A stretch of DNA of 64,000 nt from Quillaja saponaria (lineage: Eukaryota > Streptophyta > Magnoliopsida > Fabales > Quillajaceae): NCBI GenBank assembly GCA_029379385.1, contig CM055607.1, positions 4,092,001-4,156,000 of the forward strand, given 5' to 3'. The translations under genes were made by a program, and so were the position numbers. Below are positions 63,321 through 64,000 of this stretch, in pieces; positions within the stretch are counted from its first letter, which is position 1, and every line of letters starts with the position of its first letter. The notes under the pieces are model-generated. The model did no database searches. It saw nothing but the letters and a program-made list of their open reading frames with translations, and was not told the origin of the DNA.

Positions 63321-64000
63321 CTAGAGAATAAAGGGTATCAAATTATAAATAAATCGTGATTTCGTGACTTGTACACTACAAAGCACAAACCAACTTTTCT
63401 AAACCCACAAACTAAAAGGATAACCTACTGAGCACTTCTAATACTTTGAGAGAAGCCAAAACATTGCCAAGAGTAATATAAAGTACATGCAACCGCGTAG
63501 CGAACAAAATAGTTACTCTATACTTTTTTTCTCCCTCTCTTTTTTGTGTGAATACTATCATTAGGTTGCACTAATGTAACATGTACGATATACTCTAGGA
63601 GAGTGCAGGCTGTAAGGCTTGTTAATCCAAAATGTGGACGTCATAAAGTAACATCCATATACAGGAGGTGCTTTGGTTACCCAATAGAACTTGACTTGAA
63701 GGGAAAAAAAAACATTAAAAAGAGGAAGTGGGAACTAGGAAGTGGAAGGATAAATAATGGTGATCACATTAAGTCAATCAAATGCTATGGCTAACTATAA
63801 AAGGAAGATACAGAATCATCTCTACTAAATAACAACCTTTGACAAGTAAACAAGAAGGTTTCCACATCTTACACACCATCCTTAATTCTCCCAAGACCAT
63901 GGATCTATGACACACCACAATTTCAATAGAAAAATCACTGGATTGGAAAAATAAAATAAAAAATACAGTTGACTAAACAAAACAAAAAAAATCAATAAAC
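63321..64000 (-). other. intron of the DEG8-type gene running off the window
   Basis: Between the acceptor at 63321 and the window edge no exon of the protease family (such as the His or Asp motif exons) was found, so this is read as one intron of at least 680 bases. Confidence 0.6.

Overview
This is an AT-rich nuclear segment of a eudicot plant genome. The genes are split by GT-AG (and two GC-AG) introns, there are long AT-rich spacers with simple repeats, and the gene content is plant-specific: ZF-HD, R2R3-MYB, NAC, GASA and Deg8. The species cannot be fixed from the sequence alone. There are no operons, CRISPR arrays or phage genes.

Layout: (1) 0-2.7 kb, minus: an AVT1-type vacuolar amino-acid transporter in three exons with a one-base frameshift in exon 2. 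(2) 2.7-10 kb: degenerate repeats, a captured LRR receptor-kinase fragment between inverted arms (~4.4-4.86 kb), and an intron-containing but wrecked 5' fragment of a condensin SMC4 gene (~7.7-10 kb, minus). (3) 12.7-16.3 kb, plus: a RING-CH (MARCH-like) membrane E3 ligase gene with intact splicing phases but two in-frame stops in exon 4. (4) 17.3-18.4 kb, minus: a GASA/snakin cysteine-rich peptide gene. (5) 18.6-27 kb: AT-rich spacer with a foldback element and minor repeats. (6) 28.2-29.1 kb, plus: a single-exon ZF-HD homeodomain factor (ZHD9/ZHD10 type), facing (7) 35.4-35.7 kb, minus: a MINI ZINC FINGER gene. (8) 41.0-42.4 kb, minus: an R2R3-MYB of subgroup 1 (MYB30-like). (9) 46.6-50.3 kb, plus: a DUF1666/'L34Ae-like' gene of unknown function. 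(10) 50.9-52.6 kb, plus: cytosolic ribosomal protein eL34. (11) 53.96-54.04 kb, minus: tRNA-Leu(CAG). (12) 54.6-56.4 kb, minus: a NAC factor of the FEZ/NAC094 type. (13) 61.8 kb to the window edge, minus: the 3' part of a chloroplast DEG8-type protease.

The regulatory genes form one neighbourhood. The ZHD factor and the MIF microprotein share the zinc-finger dimerisation domain, and MIFs in this family antagonise ZHD factors, so the pair may be functionally linked. From memory of the Arabidopsis gene order, the block AVT1 - ZHD - MIF - MYB30 - RPL34 matches a run on chromosome 3 (around At3g28900-At3g28960). ZHD10, a DUF1666 gene, NAC094 and DEG8 lie together on chromosome 5 (around At5g39760-At5g39830), and FEZ lies beside an RPL34 gene on chromosome 1. 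This window therefore looks like an unfractionated ancestral block. That is an inference from remembered locus numbers and needs a synteny search.

I found no convincing new biological system. The most notable observations are the ZHD-MIF convergent pair with its uORFs, several single-base lesions in otherwise well-preserved genes (real pseudogenisation or assembly error), an LRR-kinase fragment inside an inverted-repeat element, and a roughly 100-bp-arm foldback repeat.
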